Shown here in pieces: positions 1-13,574 of a DNA stretch of 44,795 nucleotides. The position numbers and the translations under genes are program-made. How positions within the stretch are numbered: the first letter of the stretch is position 1; each line of letters starts with the position of its first letter. The DNA is from Paramecium sonneborni (taxonomy: Eukaryota > Ciliophora > Oligohymenophorea > Peniculida > Parameciidae). The DNA is taken from the NCBI GenBank assembly GCA_905182985.1, contig CAJJDN010000104.1:126061-170855 (forward strand), written 5' to 3'. Under the pieces are notes generated by a model. It did not search any database and was not told the origin of the DNA. It saw nothing but the letters and a program-made list of their open reading frames with translations.

Positions 1-428
1 TAACAATGTTTAACTCTTTATTGAATCAAAATGATTTATATTTTTAATATAATTTAAAATAAATCAAAAAGGCTGATGTTATTTGATTGTTTTAATATGA
101 AAATCTAATAATTATAACAAGGTGAAAATTTTTATATAATGAAACAAATCTAAATTTATTTTTAATAATCTTTAAGTTAAAAAAATAATCTAATTTCACC
201 AATTTATAAAAAATATCGATTGGATATTTTTGAGTTTTTTGAATTGATATTTATATAATCTTAAAACTTAGAATTATTTTAGTTACATTTTAATAATTTA
301 AATATTATTAATTAAAATAAATGGGTATTAACTAATATAAACAATTTCAAAATATTTTAGTTTAATAGAAATGTTATTTAGTAGTAGGTGTTTTCCTTTA
401 GCAAATTGCGGTATTTTTAGTTATTAGA
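1..428. other. Left-edge stretch with no recognised gene
   Basis: Very A+T-rich sequence downstream of the ABHD17-like gene. All reading frames I checked meet TGA quickly and nothing reads like protein. It may hold the 3' flank of a gene lying further left. Confidence 0.4.
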
Positions 429-1363
429 TCAGGAACATTTGTATTTTCCATCTAGATATCTAAAATATATATAATTATTTACATTTTATAAATTTTTAAA
501 GTTTCTGAAAATATTATTGTCTATTGAGATAATCTGATTCTATGCCACAGTGGCCAACATTTTAAGAAATCCACAATTCATATAAATTGTTTGTATTTTT
601 GGCTAATTATTTGGCATGTTCATCAGAAATAATATTATCATTGGCACCATGCATAATGAATACTGGGCATGACACATATTATATTTAATCAATATTTGGA
701 AACATATCATAAAAAGGAGTTTCATCTATCTTATGAGAAATCACTCTTAATCCAGAACTAAATCCACTTTAGATAATAAGCCCTCCTATAGGATATTACG
801 GATTTGAAGCTAAATTAATGCTGGGCCCTGAACCAATACTGTAACCATAAACAATAATTTAGGTTGGCTTATATCCTAATTGATGAATCAAAAAAGTATA
901 GGCAGCATAGATATTACGAATAATGTTGACGTCATTACTTACACCATCACTTTATCCATAACCACTATATTCATAAGCAAATACGCTGGTGTTTGTATGT
1001 TCAACAAGCTCTAAAATAATAATTTATAAAATACTTACTAAGTAACTTATCAATTATCATTCCCAAATCACAAGCATTTCCATGACTAAATAAAATTATT
1101 TATTCACTATATCGATTCAAGTAAACACATGCCATTTTTTTGTTTTTCCTTAAACTTAAAAAATATGCAGTAACATGACAAATATCAGAGCAAATAATAT
1201 AATCTTCATTTTCATCCGTTGATTTATTTGAAAGTTTGATAAAATCATATTCTGGGTACTCTCTTATTTTTTATGAAAATAAAATTTTACTCCAAATTAT
1301 TTATATATTTCTTTCTTTTTTAAATTTATTATATGTGGTTCTTTTTGTTAATTTATAAATCAT
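429..1363 (-). CDS. ABHD17-like alpha/beta hydrolase (serine hydrolase, depalmitoylase family)
   Basis: Read with TAA/TAG as Gln, the minus strand gives an alpha/beta hydrolase of about 295 residues. Seen directly: an oxyanion-type segment FSHGNACDLG, the strand FAYEYSGYGQSDG, the nucleophile elbow GYSIGSGPS (Ser in G-x-S-x-G), an acidic-residue strand ending HGANDNII, and the catalytic His in VGHCGIE. The order and wording follow the ABHD17/FAM108 family, membrane-associated thioesterases that remove palmitate from proteins; that activity is inferred from the family. Two introns fit: 1011-1038 (28 nt) and 460-482 (23 nt). The start is the first ATG in the open frame and the stop is TGA at 429-431. 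The N-terminal cysteine cluster that palmitoylates animal ABHD17 is not evident, so membrane anchoring may differ. Confidence 0.85.
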
Positions 1364-1595
1364 TTCTGTTAGATAAATCTACAATTTAGATTTTATCAGA
1401 AGAATTCTACTACTTTTCCTTATAATTGTGATTGTTATTCTATTTTCTTAATCTTAATTCATATGTAGTTTAAGGTGGTCTGAATACAACTAAATGAATT
1501 AACTTATTTCTTAATCCACATAAACTAAATGAGTATAATATTCCTGTTACAAAATATTACATTAAAATTATTTATTATTAACAATCTAAACAATT

Positions 1596-3165
1596 ATGAT
1601 GAAAAGTAAATTCTATAAAAGATGTCTAAGTAGCTAAAATGAAGATAATTCTAAAGAGTAAGGAATCTTCAAGCATCCTCACTTTAATCTTACTCCTATC
1701 AAATAAAGAGTCAATCTATTTGGAATAGATGCCTATGATAACATTACTTCCTAACTTTAATCTCCCAGATAAATTAAAAATATTAGTTATCCTCTTAAGA
1801 TTTTTAAATAAAACGTTTATTAGGAAGAAATTCCATTTAATAATATTGTTTAAGGTTATTTTTTACCAACTCCTAGAAAAACTTCATTATAAATTAATAA
1901 AATTAGCACTGAACCTACTACTTTTAATAATAGTCCAATTAAAAAATAAGGTAAAAATCGTATCTCTTTAAAAAACAATTATAATATGCAAGAATATGAT
2001 CTAGATAAATAATTAAATATCCCATAGAAAATTAGATTATATTTTAGTTTTCAAAAATTGCAGAAAAGATTCTTTAAATTATAAGAACTACTCTCCTTTA
2101 TCAGTATTAAATCTATTTTTTAATATTTGAATGACTAAAATTCAAAAATCATTGATTAAATTGCAGTAATTATTTTACTTTAACTAATTAGGAATTTGAT
2201 GTATAATTTAAGTAATACATATTGACTGAGTTTCTTTTTATTATCTTGTACTTTTTAATGAAATATAATTTAATCAAAAGAGATGAATTAATTAGATTAG
2301 AAAAACTCATCCTGTATTAACATTAATAAAATGCATGTAATGTCATTCATAATCTTTAAATCCATATTCCAGGATTCAAAACTTATATGCATTATTTCTT
2401 TTAAGTTCAATAAGCAAATCCATCAATTCCTAAGCAAATAGATTAACTGAATAAATATATTGATAAAATGATTGATGATTTAATTAGGTACATGGTAATT
2501 CATTTATGAAGAACTATTGTTAATATTTAATTGCAACAATAAATTAGAGAATTTTTGTTTATGAAAATTGAACAAAAAACAAGCCATTTTATTGATAAAT
2601 TGAAAAAAATAATAGAATCAATTTAAGAATTTCTCTATTATCTACCTAAAAATGAAAATGAATATACATTAATTTTGGATTTAGAAGAAACATTAATTCA
2701 TATAGATAATAATGGTTAAATAAAAAAGAGGCCATTTCTCTAACAGTTTCTTGAAGAACTCAGTCGATATTATGAAATTGTTGTTTTTGGACATCTTCAA
2801 TAAATGGAAATGGACAAGTATTTATTTTTGTTTATTTTAGAATTATTTAATAATTAGATTGCAATTCAACTATTAAGCACAAGCTTAATAGAAATCATTT
2901 AATGAAATATTAGAAAGTATTAGTTAAAGATTTGACATTGGTTGGAAGACCTACTAATAAGTATATAGTAGTTGATAATGATCCTTTTAATTTTCTTTTA
3001 AGTCCCCAAAATGGAATTTAAATAAAATCATGGTATGGTGAATAAGGAGATCATGCATTATAAGATTTATAGCCTTTTTTAGAAGATTTAAGATTATACA
3101 AAGATGTTAGAATTGGATTAAAATAAGTCAAAACTTATTCTCAATATTTTTTTGTGCCTTAATGA
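1596..3165 (+). CDS. FCP1/TIM50-like HAD phosphatase-domain protein with altered catalytic motif
   Basis: A protein of roughly 500 residues whose C-terminal 170 residues form an FCP1-homology (NIF/SCP) domain. The motif normally DLDET reads DLEETLIH, followed by KRPFLQQFLEEL and later VVDNDPFNFLLSPQNGI, the usual third-motif region of CTD phosphatases. The catalytic nucleophile Asp is present, but the second Asp, the general acid, is Glu. FCP1-type enzymes dephosphorylate Ser/Thr in proteins such as the RNA polymerase II tail; TIM50 relatives have lost activity and serve mitochondrial import. Which applies here is open. The N-terminal 300 residues are Asn/Lys/Gln rich with no recognised domain. 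Introns fit at 2166-2191, 2488-2511 and 2818-2840 (26, 24 and 23 nt). An adjacent second ATG at 1599 could also start it. Confidence 0.8.
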
Positions 3166-3255
3166 TGGAAATATTTGATATTTATATTCTTGAAATAAAA
3201 TTATGGATGAATAATAAAATCAATAAATAAGTGAATAAATTTTAATAAAATCTAA

Positions 3256-4394
3256 TCAAAAACTTTTTTAAATTTACATAGGCGATTAATTAGAAGATTA
3301 TTTCTCTTTAATAGATTCTTCATATTATTCAAGTAATTTTTCTAATTCTTGAATATGCAAGGTTTATTTATATATTTCAGCATTTAAATCTCTTATTTCT
3401 TTATTTTTATCACTAATATATATAAATGAATTTATTACTCTAATTCTTCGATATGTTTATTTTTTAAAATTTCAATTTACTAACCAAATTCTTACCTTAA
3501 TTCTTCGCTGGGTTATTATTCATTATTTTTTTCTTGTTCTAACATGGTTTGAATATGTTGATTATATGATTAGAGTTGATTAATGGATTCTTAATATTTA
3601 TATATTTCTAATTGTTATAAAGATATCTCTTTATTTAATTATTCAATTTTTTACTAAAAATATTAAAATATAATAATACTTTGTGTTACTTATTTTAATT
3701 TTCTAATTGTTTGATTTAATTCATTAATTCTTGATTATCTTTATGAATAATTTTATAAGTTTTTTCATATTGTATAATTTTTTTTTCTAAAGGTTCTTTA
3801 TTAGTACGAAGGTTAACAATAGATTAGTAATATTCTAATTTTTCTCTGAGTCTTTGATTTTCTTCTCCATAATTTAAAATTTCAATCTAGATTATAATAA
3901 TAAATTACTTCTAATTCTTATAGAGTAGTGTATTTAGTAGATTTTTTGAATTAAGCAATTTCTTTATTTTTTTCAAGTAATTCTTAGACTAATAATTTAT
4001 GTTTAGCTCTTAATTTTTGAACAATTGCAGTTTTTTCTATAAGTAATTTAGTAGATTCATTATTATAGTTAGTTTTACTATGTTCTTCAACTAGATTTTC
4101 ATATCGTTGTAATTCTTTCTAAATTAAGTATTATGGATACTTCTAAATAAACTATTCGAGATTTGGCTTAGGATGACTCTTTTTTTGATGTATTTAATTA
4201 TAATTTGAGTTATCTAATTTCTTCTTAAGTAACTTCGTATTCAGAAGATAATTTAGGACTTGTAAGTTATTTACTATTTGGAAATAATGTTTATACATTA
4301 ATTTACTTCCAATATTAACACTACTTTCTAAGATTCTTGTACCATTAGTAGTTATGGGTCTAGAGTTCTTCATCCTAAACTACATAGATGACAT
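3256..4394 (-). CDS. Coiled-coil protein
   Basis: A protein of about 335 residues made almost entirely of heptad-like Glu/Lys/Leu/Gln sequence, predicted to form long coiled coils. Five short introns (33, 22, 22, 26 and 26 nt) keep one continuous coding frame. Without them the frame breaks at TGA or loses its heptad character. The N-terminus is short, polar and Ser/Thr rich; the C-terminus ends near a Pro-containing polar tail before TGA at 3256-3258. Ciliate proteins of this type are often basal-body, ciliary or cytoskeletal scaffolds, but nothing here identifies the role. It sits 90 bp from the 3' end of the phosphatase gene and 87 bp from the 3' end of the EF-hand gene. Confidence 0.75.
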
Positions 4395-4481
4395 ATGTAA
4401 AAGAGGGCAATTAATATATAATCAAAATAATATTAGAATATTAATATAATAAAATAATAATGTTAAAAATATAATTTAAAA

Positions 4482-5461
4482 TCAAAATTTATTATTATTC
4501 TTCTTTAAAGTTGTTTAAGTTGTTTGGAGTATTGATTTAGTGGAATGTAAAGGAGATACAATAGAATTATGTTATTTCTTTTTTATTAAATATCCTCTAG
4601 GAGATGGTCTGGGTGTAAATTATTATTATTATTATTATAAATTAATGGTTTGTAAAGAAATCATAGAATTATGATTAGTAGTAGCAGTAGAATGATTTGA
4701 TATCAAATTGGATCTTCTTTAAATAGGAGTAAGATATTTGAATTCAATTTAAGTCTTTTTTTTCATAAAAGGTCTTAGTGTAATTAACTAATCTTCAGTA
4801 GGTTATTGGGATTTAGTAAATTATTAATTAACTTTAAATAAATCAGTAACTAATTTAGATCTAGTTTCAAATGATAATCGTGTATTCTTATGGAATTAAT
4901 AATAATTAAATAATACTTTGATTTGAAATATAAGATCTGTTCTATTTGAACAATAACAAAGATATCTTAACAAATTAACAAAATCAGTGGAATAATAATT
5001 GTCTTGGCCTGTTTCTCTCATCTTTCTCATCATTAGTCGAAAAGCTAATTAGTTTTATTTTATATAATTACTTTAAGAAGTCGATTCATCTTTGATTACT
5101 TGTTTAAACTCATCTAAATCAATACATTCTGAATTTATCACAATAACTTACTATTCCCATCTCTATCTGTTTTTTCAAAAAATGCTTTAAGTAATCTCAT
5201 ATTAACAGGATAATTATTTTTCTTTAACATTGAATATAATTCATCTAACTCAATTGAATCTTTGTATTTAATTAAAATTTATATCTTACTTGAATGATCT
5301 CTATCAATTAAATGGAAAGTTTCTGTTACAATTACATCATCAAACAATTCTTTCTCTGTTTTTAAATATTTCTCTTTTGTCTTACTAGCATGTCTTGAAT
5401 TAAACCAGTTTTTGCTTTCACAAAAGTGAAGAACTCTTTCTGAAGGTGGTAATATTTACAT
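4482..5461 (-). CDS. EF-hand calcium-binding protein
   Basis: Removal of two introns (5260-5289, 30 nt; 5129-5151, 23 nt) restores two canonical 12-residue EF loops, DRDHSNSIELDE and DRDGNKCIDLDE, each with acidic residues at positions 1, 3, 9 or 12 and a central Ile. Both introns interrupt the loops themselves, which makes the assignment firm. A long Gln/Asn/Ser/Thr-rich tail of about 180 residues follows, including a run of five Gln codons near 4621-4637. Calcium binding is inferred from the loops; targets are unknown. It starts 35 bp from the start of the divergent gene at 5497, so the two must share a minute promoter region. Confidence 0.85.
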
Positions 5462-5496
5462 TATAAAATATATATATTATTTTTATTGTTTTTATA

Positions 5497-6270
5497 ATGG
5501 AATTCCAATATGCAAATGTTATTTAAGCATAAATTAACCATATATCAGATTCTTCCTTTAAAATCAAATCTCATTATATATTATCCTAAAATGAATTCCA
5601 GACTTTTACAACCTACTATTCTATTAAATAACTAAAATTTCAAAAAATGATATCAATCAAGATATTATTAAAGATCTTTAAACTTAAACCACCTTCTTAA
5701 GAGAACTTTTAAGCATATAATAAATCAATTTTATTCTCTCATTATATCATTGTATACTAATAAAAATATCATTATTCATTAATTTACATTCCAAAACTAG
5801 AAGATGTTATCTAAACTCTAAATGAATAACTAGAAAAATTAAAATTTAATGAATTAATGAATCCAAAAAATAAAAAGTATTATAGTAACAATAATTGTAA
5901 TTTTGTTTATCAAAGATTCCAATTAAAATAGATTATGTTTTAATAAAGGAAAAGTCATTATACTTTAAATTTCAAAGAATCATAATCCTTTGTTTATTAT
6001 AATAATGAATATGAAAATTTCAAAAGAAAAAATCTAATATTCCTTTTATTAAGCTTAATAGAGGTGTAGGATTAACAGAAGATTAGAATGAATTACTATT
6101 TTTTAGGCATTTCTTAATAACCATAACCATAAATCTAAAGGAAGGAATCTAAATAAAGTGAATCTTAAAATGATATTTAATCAGATCTATTGAAATTTAA
6201 TTTTAGAGTTAAATCAATAGAAAAAGTTATTAAAAATATAAATCTTGCACAATTTACAAATTAAAAATGA
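5497..6270 (+). CDS. Unrecognised protein, splicing uncertain
   Basis: From the ATG at 5497 one frame stays open to TGA at 6268-6270 and ends in a Gln/Ser/Lys-rich, coding-looking segment. Between about 5990 and 6105 a second frame looks more like protein than the first. A 35-nt GT...AG intron at about 5992-6026, plus a second intron of about 43 nt ending near 6106, would join them in phase. That second intron is longer than the others in the window. No domain was recognised. Alternatives are a frameshifted gene or an extension of the C-terminus into the open frame after 6270. Confidence 0.45.
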
Positions 6271-6593
6271 TGATAGTAGTTTATCACTTCAAAACTTCTG
6301 CTCACTAAAAATTATATTAAAATTTAAATAAATCATAATAAGTTTATCAATAATTATTGATACTATTATATTTAAATAAGATCTTATTAAGTTATCAAAA
6401 GTCCATGCAAAATCCATTAATATAAGAAGAAAGAAAAATAGATAATTTAATATACATTAAAAAATCAAATATTTTGTTTATAATTATTATGAGGTCTTTA
6501 TTTATTTTGTTGACTTATAAATATAACATTTCTAAGAATATTAATATATGTAATGTAACACCAGTATTATATTAATAATTTTTATTTCAAAAT
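6271..6593. other. Intergenic stretch upstream of RPN12
   Basis: A+T-rich region between two plus-strand genes. One plus frame stays open for about 100 codons, but its composition is not convincing, so it may be an unrecognised 3' exon of the preceding gene or simply noncoding. Confidence 0.35.
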
Positions 6594-7460
6594 ATGGAGC
6601 AAAAATTACAATTATTATATTCGAGCATAGAAGTCGATCCCACTAATCCTTAAATTCCATAAAATTTAAAACATTTGAAAGTATTTTAATATTTTCTAAT
6701 TGTCTAGCTTGAAATTTTTAATGAATTGGCTGTCAATAGATTAGCAACAGAAAAAATAGCATGTAAATTATATAAGAATATTATTAGTACATTTCTGTGA
6801 ATTAGAAGTCACATATTTATTAATTTCAAGACAAATCGAAAATTTTGAATTAGCAATAGAAAGATTAATGAAATTTTATAATTAAGGTTTAGAAAGCAAG
6901 GACAAAGCTCACTATACTGGAATTTATTTAATTTATTTATTGTCTTTTAATAAGTATGAAAATTAAGTGATTAACTCAATAGATTTGCCTAATATTATTC
7001 TTAAATTGAATTATTACCAAAGGAAACATTTTAAAATCCTTTTGTTCACTTTGTGCTTTAATTAGAATATAAATTGAGTATAGGCAGTTATTCTGATCTT
7101 TTGGGAGATTATCATCCTACTGGAATTGAGAATGTATTCTTAGAAAGAATTATGGATACTATCAGGTAATTTGAATTGTAAATTTAGATTATAAACTGCT
7201 TTAAGTGCTAATGCATCCTACAAAAGTTTAAGTTTAGAAAATGCTATTAAATTGTTCAATGTTAAAAGTGTTTAAGAATTGTAATAGTTTGCTTAGAAAT
7301 AAAATTTCAAATGGAAATTCGATAATCATTAAGTTTATTTTGATAATGTAATAAATCAAAAATTTATTTCAAGGTTTAAAAGTAAGAGAATCCTTTAAAC
7401 TCAGAATTTTTGATCTAAAATTCCTTAAGATATGTTCATGAATTTGATAAAATTATATGA
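6594..7460 (+). CDS. RPN12: 26S proteasome regulatory subunit RPN12 (PSMD8)
   Basis: A protein of about 245 residues matching the lid subunit RPN12/PSMD8 across its length: an N-terminal helical repeat region, a segment reading ELLPKETFQNPFVHFVLQLE, then SIGSYSDLLGDYHPTGIE and the PCI/winged-helix part with FLERIMDTIR, SYKSLSLENAIKLFNV and a final helix ending DKII. RPN12 is the last lid subunit to join and helps dock the lid onto the base of the regulatory particle. Five introns are needed and all fit GT...AG: 6681-6707, 6763-6787, 6954-6982, 7166-7187 and 7382-7404 (27, 25, 29, 22 and 23 nt). Each restores similarity to the human protein that is lost without it. Stop TGA at 7458-7460. Confidence 0.9.
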
Positions 7461-7616
7461 AAAAGTAGTAGTTAACAATATAATCTTATAATACAGATAT
7501 TAAATAATTATTCTATGTTTCTAATTCATGTATCTGATATGAAAGATTCTATCTTAGCTATTTTTGGTAATTTTTAAAAACTATTTTTTGTTCCTTGATT
7601 ATTATTTTTAACACTA

Positions 7617-9475
<1,859 letters not shown>

Positions 9476-9547
9476 TGTTTTAATTTAATTATAATAAATT
9501 ACATATACAATTTTTATAGTTAAGGCATATATTTTTAATAATCATAT

Positions 9548-10294
9548 TCAAATACTTATACTTAAATCATTCTCATTATCGTCTTATTAAACTTTTATTA
9601 TTTCTACATCTGAACTAGTATTCATTATTTATTTATGTTATCTTTTTAGATGTTTTTTCAATAAGATATATGATTAAAAATCTCTATAACATATAAAACA
9701 ACAAAAGATATAATAGTTTTAACAATGTTTCTTCAATATATGAGGATGATAAACTCCAGAAAATCCTTAAAAATCACATGAAGGACATTAAATAACTTTT
9801 TGTCCATTAGCTTTTTAAATTATCCATTTCTTATTGTCTATACAATTTACTATTTGCTTTATCTAATTTCTTAACTCTTTAAACTTACTTTTATTATGAT
9901 AGTCCTTTATCTATTGGAAATCAAAATTTTAAGGTTTAATTGCTAAAGAATTTTTCTATCTAAAATCTTATATAATATTATTAAGCTTCTTATAACATTC
10001 TTCAGGAGATATCTTTATTTCTTAATTCACATCATAGATTAATTTTTATTAAAAATCTGAATTATTTTATTTTGCTACTTCTATAGATTTTTCATTATTA
10101 AGATGTTTTTTTTTTTATTTTTTATCAACTTATTCAAATTAATTCTTTTGTTCTTCCATATTTTATTTATTTATATACATATCTTCATCTTTCTATTGAT
10201 CATTATTTTTAAATAGAATTGTTGTAAGTATCTAAGTGCAATCAAGTTACATTTCTAATATTTTTTTTAGTATGTTTCTAATTTCTTCATTCAT
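9548..10294 (-). CDS. C2H2 zinc-finger protein
   Basis: An intron-free frame of 248 codons. The C-terminal part holds two Cys/His clusters: CPSC followed by His residues in YHPHILKKHC, then CFICYRDF with H-x4-H (HLKRQH) at the classic C-x2-C-x12-H-x4-H spacing. The first cluster is less regular. The N-terminal 150 residues are charged and Gln/Lys/Asn rich. Binding to DNA, RNA or protein cannot be told from sequence. The gene lies 72 bp from the start of the TTLL gene and 106 bp from the end of the next minus-strand gene. Confidence 0.8.
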
Positions 10295-10400
10295 TAAACT
10301 AGATTATTTAAGAAATTAATCTAGAAGAATTTTACATAAAATGCAAAAAATAATAGAACATTTTATTATCAAATTATTACAAACCATATAGAATAAAAAT

Positions 10401-12130
10401 TCAAGATTATAATTTCTAAATCAATTAGTTTCTTTATATTAATTTGTCTTACATTTTTTCTTTTTTATATTTCTCTAAATATTCTAATTCTTATTTGTTT
10501 TTATCATTTTTTTATGAAATCTCTAGATTTTTTTCTAAAATCTTATTTTACTTATGTATTTTCTCTAACATATTTTCCATTTATTTTTATTTTGCTAATT
10601 TAAAACGATATTCATTTTTTTCACTTAGATTTTATTTTTTTAAATCTAACAAAGATTAATGTCTAAAATATCTTTTAAATAATAAAATACCTCTTTAAAC
10701 CATTTTCAAGTTTATCATCTGCTTCTTAAAGTTTCGATATAAGAGAATCAGATCTTTTTTGATCTAAAGATTCTTAAAATTATTCATATTTCTTCATTAT
10801 TTTACTATTCTTCATAGATAGATTTTTTTATTATTTGATCTATGAAATTTCATGTTTATTTAATTAAATCTAAATAATATTTAAATTTAATTAATACTTG
10901 TCTTTAAGTTGATTTACTTAGATACATTTACACATTTTAATTTTCTTTTTGAGTATAAGATTCTTATAATTTTTTTTACTTTTCTTCAAACATCTTTAAA
11001 CTTTATTGTTATTTTCTTTTATCTTCCACTTATTTCCTATTTAAATAGTCATTTAAATAATCTGATTTCTTTTTCATTGTATCCATTACTTGTTCAATCA
11101 TACTTTACTCTTAACTTATTTATAATTATCTTTTTAATTATCTATCTTTTTCTTTTTCTTCTCTTTTTTTTAATTGTTCAACTAATTCTTCTTAAGATTA
11201 CAAAAGTTATTTTTATTTTCTTTCAAAATGTAAATCGAGATCTTTTTCTAATTTTTATACAATTTTCTTGTGTTCTCTATATTGAATTTATTCTTCATGT
11301 TTATTTTTTTAACATATTTAATCTACTTTTAAATTCTTTCTTTTCAATTTTTTTTTAATTTATTCTAATTATTTTAATTTAAGTTATTCTGCTTTTTAAT
11401 AAATTTCTGGAGCTGTCTTACTATAATATTCCTCCTACTTAGTAATTTAATCCTAAACAATATTAAGAAATCTAGAATAATATATTATGATATATTACTT
11501 ATTATAATTATCAGATTCTTTATTGATTTTTTTATCGAATAACTCTTTCCTTTAATTGGCACTAAGAATAACAGATGTTTATGGATCATCTCTTTATGTT
11601 TTTTTAGATTCTGATTAATCAACAATAATAGATTCATCCTTAAACTTAATATTTTTGGAATTTATTTGTTTTGTAAATTCAGATTAAATGTGCTTGATCT
11701 GATTTCTTCTTTTTAAAAGGTCATTGAGTATTTAATATTTGTTAGTTATATATAGTAAATATTTAATAAGGTTCTAAAGAGGATTTTATTAATGTTAATA
11801 GAAATCTGCATATTCTTGTAATTAAAGATCATCTGCTTCTATTTTAAGCATTTCCATAGCAGCTTAAGTTCGAGGAGAGTTTATATCAAAATGCATTTGA
11901 AAAACAGTTAATGAATTAGGATTTCTAATGATTTAATGTTTTTGATCAGGTTCTAAATAATTAGATTCAATGGCAGATTTTAGTTGGGCATTAGAGATAG
12001 TTGGAAACCTTTATTTCTTGTGGTTCCCTAATAAGTTTTTAGGACTAGATTCACTACTTTAGTTAACTGAATTCATTGATTCTTATTTAGTAATGATAAT
12101 ATCATTCTTTTCTTTGATAAAATCAAGCAT
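10401..12130 (-). CDS. Long coiled-coil protein
   Basis: About 545 residues. A polar N-terminus with SPRTQAAMEMLK-like helical sequence leads into a long Lys/Glu/Gln/Leu coiled coil that continues to the C-terminus. Three introns fit: one of 27 nt in the N-terminal half, and two of 28 nt nearer the 3' end, each needed to avoid a TGA or to keep the heptad pattern. The stop is TGA at 10401-10403. The opposite strand carries long open frames here (10444-10659 and 10909-11358), but they are the A+T-rich mirror of this gene. No family recognised; a cytoskeletal or ciliary scaffold is possible. Confidence 0.75.
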
Positions 12131-12351
12131 ATTATTTTAGTTTTAATTTTTATTGATAATGGCATTCTCAAAATTAAGTAATTAATTATTATGCACAAAC
12201 AGAAGTAAATGATAATATTAAATTGTATATTAAATGATTAAGATTGGATTAAGAAACTCATGAAGCACCATGAATGTTTAAATATTTATTAAATTAATTT
12301 AATATATTTTTCTATAAGTTATTTGAATATATATTAAATACAAAAGGATTC

Positions 12352-13059
12352 TCAATGATAGACTTAATGGACTTATTTTCTGACTAAAATAATATATTTT
12401 CTCCACAATTTTTCTGGAATAGATTTCCATCTTCTTATTAGCAATTTGATTAAGATATTATGTGGTAATGAAAGGAATATCAAAAAGAGCGTAACAAATA
12501 ATTGACAAGATGTTATATCACTATTATAAGGGTTAAGATAATACCTAAATAATCCTGAAGCAATCAATTTCAACATCATTGATACCAGATTTAAACATAG
12601 ACATAATTTGATCATCTTCTTTTTGTTGATTAGTGTATGAAAGAATAATAATTTTTCTAGAATGATTAAGACATCAGACACTATATAGAATTGTAGTGAA
12701 ATAATAAATTCTGGTATCCATTTAGTATAAATTGTCATATAAATGATTGTACATCCTAAAAGAATGAATACCATTCCAAAAAGATTGGTAATAATTAGTA
12801 CATTGGCTAATTTAAGTGTTTTAAAGTCATTGTCATTTAAAATATATTCAGATGGATATCCATTAGGACATATATTATTGCCATATAGTCCATTGATATA
12901 AATTTGTTGTTCATTCGAATCTAAAACATTTTTAGATTAAGATTCTAGGACAATTGGTGAACTTTGATTGATCTCTTTCATTATGGATTTATTTTTTAAT
13001 GGATGGAATTGTAATTATTGTTTAGAATTTGAAAATGGTGCAAAGAATTTAAACCCCAT
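12352..13059 (-). CDS. Four-helix transmembrane protein
   Basis: A 235-residue protein with a soluble N-terminus of about 80 residues and four strongly hydrophobic helices at about residues 84-110, 118-141, 150-171 and 183-208, followed by a short basic tail. The frame is open from the ATG at 13057-13059 to TGA at 12352-12354 without any intron. One 24-nt GT...AG stretch near 12510-12535 has a length divisible by three and no TGA, so it could be retained or spliced. No signature residues were recognised; it could be a small transporter, receptor-like or scaffold membrane protein. Confidence 0.7.
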
Positions 13060-13574
13060 TTTTAGATTAATATGTGTTAGAAGTAGAAATAGAGGAAGAT
13101 ATTTTTATATTTAATTATAAATAATTCGTCATAGAAAAAAAATGGATTAGAAAAAGATAAGTTATTAGATTGAATTAATTATGTATTATATAATAATTAT
13201 TTTTAATGGAATAACAATTATAATCATTAAGAGAAAAGAAAGATTTGTTCTAAAAAATTAAGTGATGCTTATAATGTTAAATGTTTGAGTATACAATTTG
13301 AGATAAAGAAAAAAGAAATCTAGAAATGAATGGAGAAATAAAGTTAAGAAATTATAAAGAATTATTAATATTGTGTTCATTAATAACGAGTTTATAAAGA
13401 AAGAGCAGATTGGATATATAAATTCAATGATAAATTGAAAGAGGATCATAAATCAACTTAAAAGAAAGAGTGAGCATATTATTGTATTTCTTAAGGGAAA
13501 CTATATAGATAAGAAGTACAGTAGCAAAAGGAATAAAGCGATTATTTCTATTGTAATTATGTACAATCTTTTTT

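Noticed and set aside
1729..1971. Plus-strand frame of 80 codons in standard code
   Set aside because: The phase one base off, read with TAA/TAG as Gln, joins directly into the FCP1-like protein.
10444..11358. Long plus-strand open frames rich in Phe, Leu and Ile
   Set aside because: They lie opposite the coiled-coil gene at 10401-12130; Lys/Glu/Asn-rich coding on one strand gives Phe/Leu/Ile-rich frames on the other.
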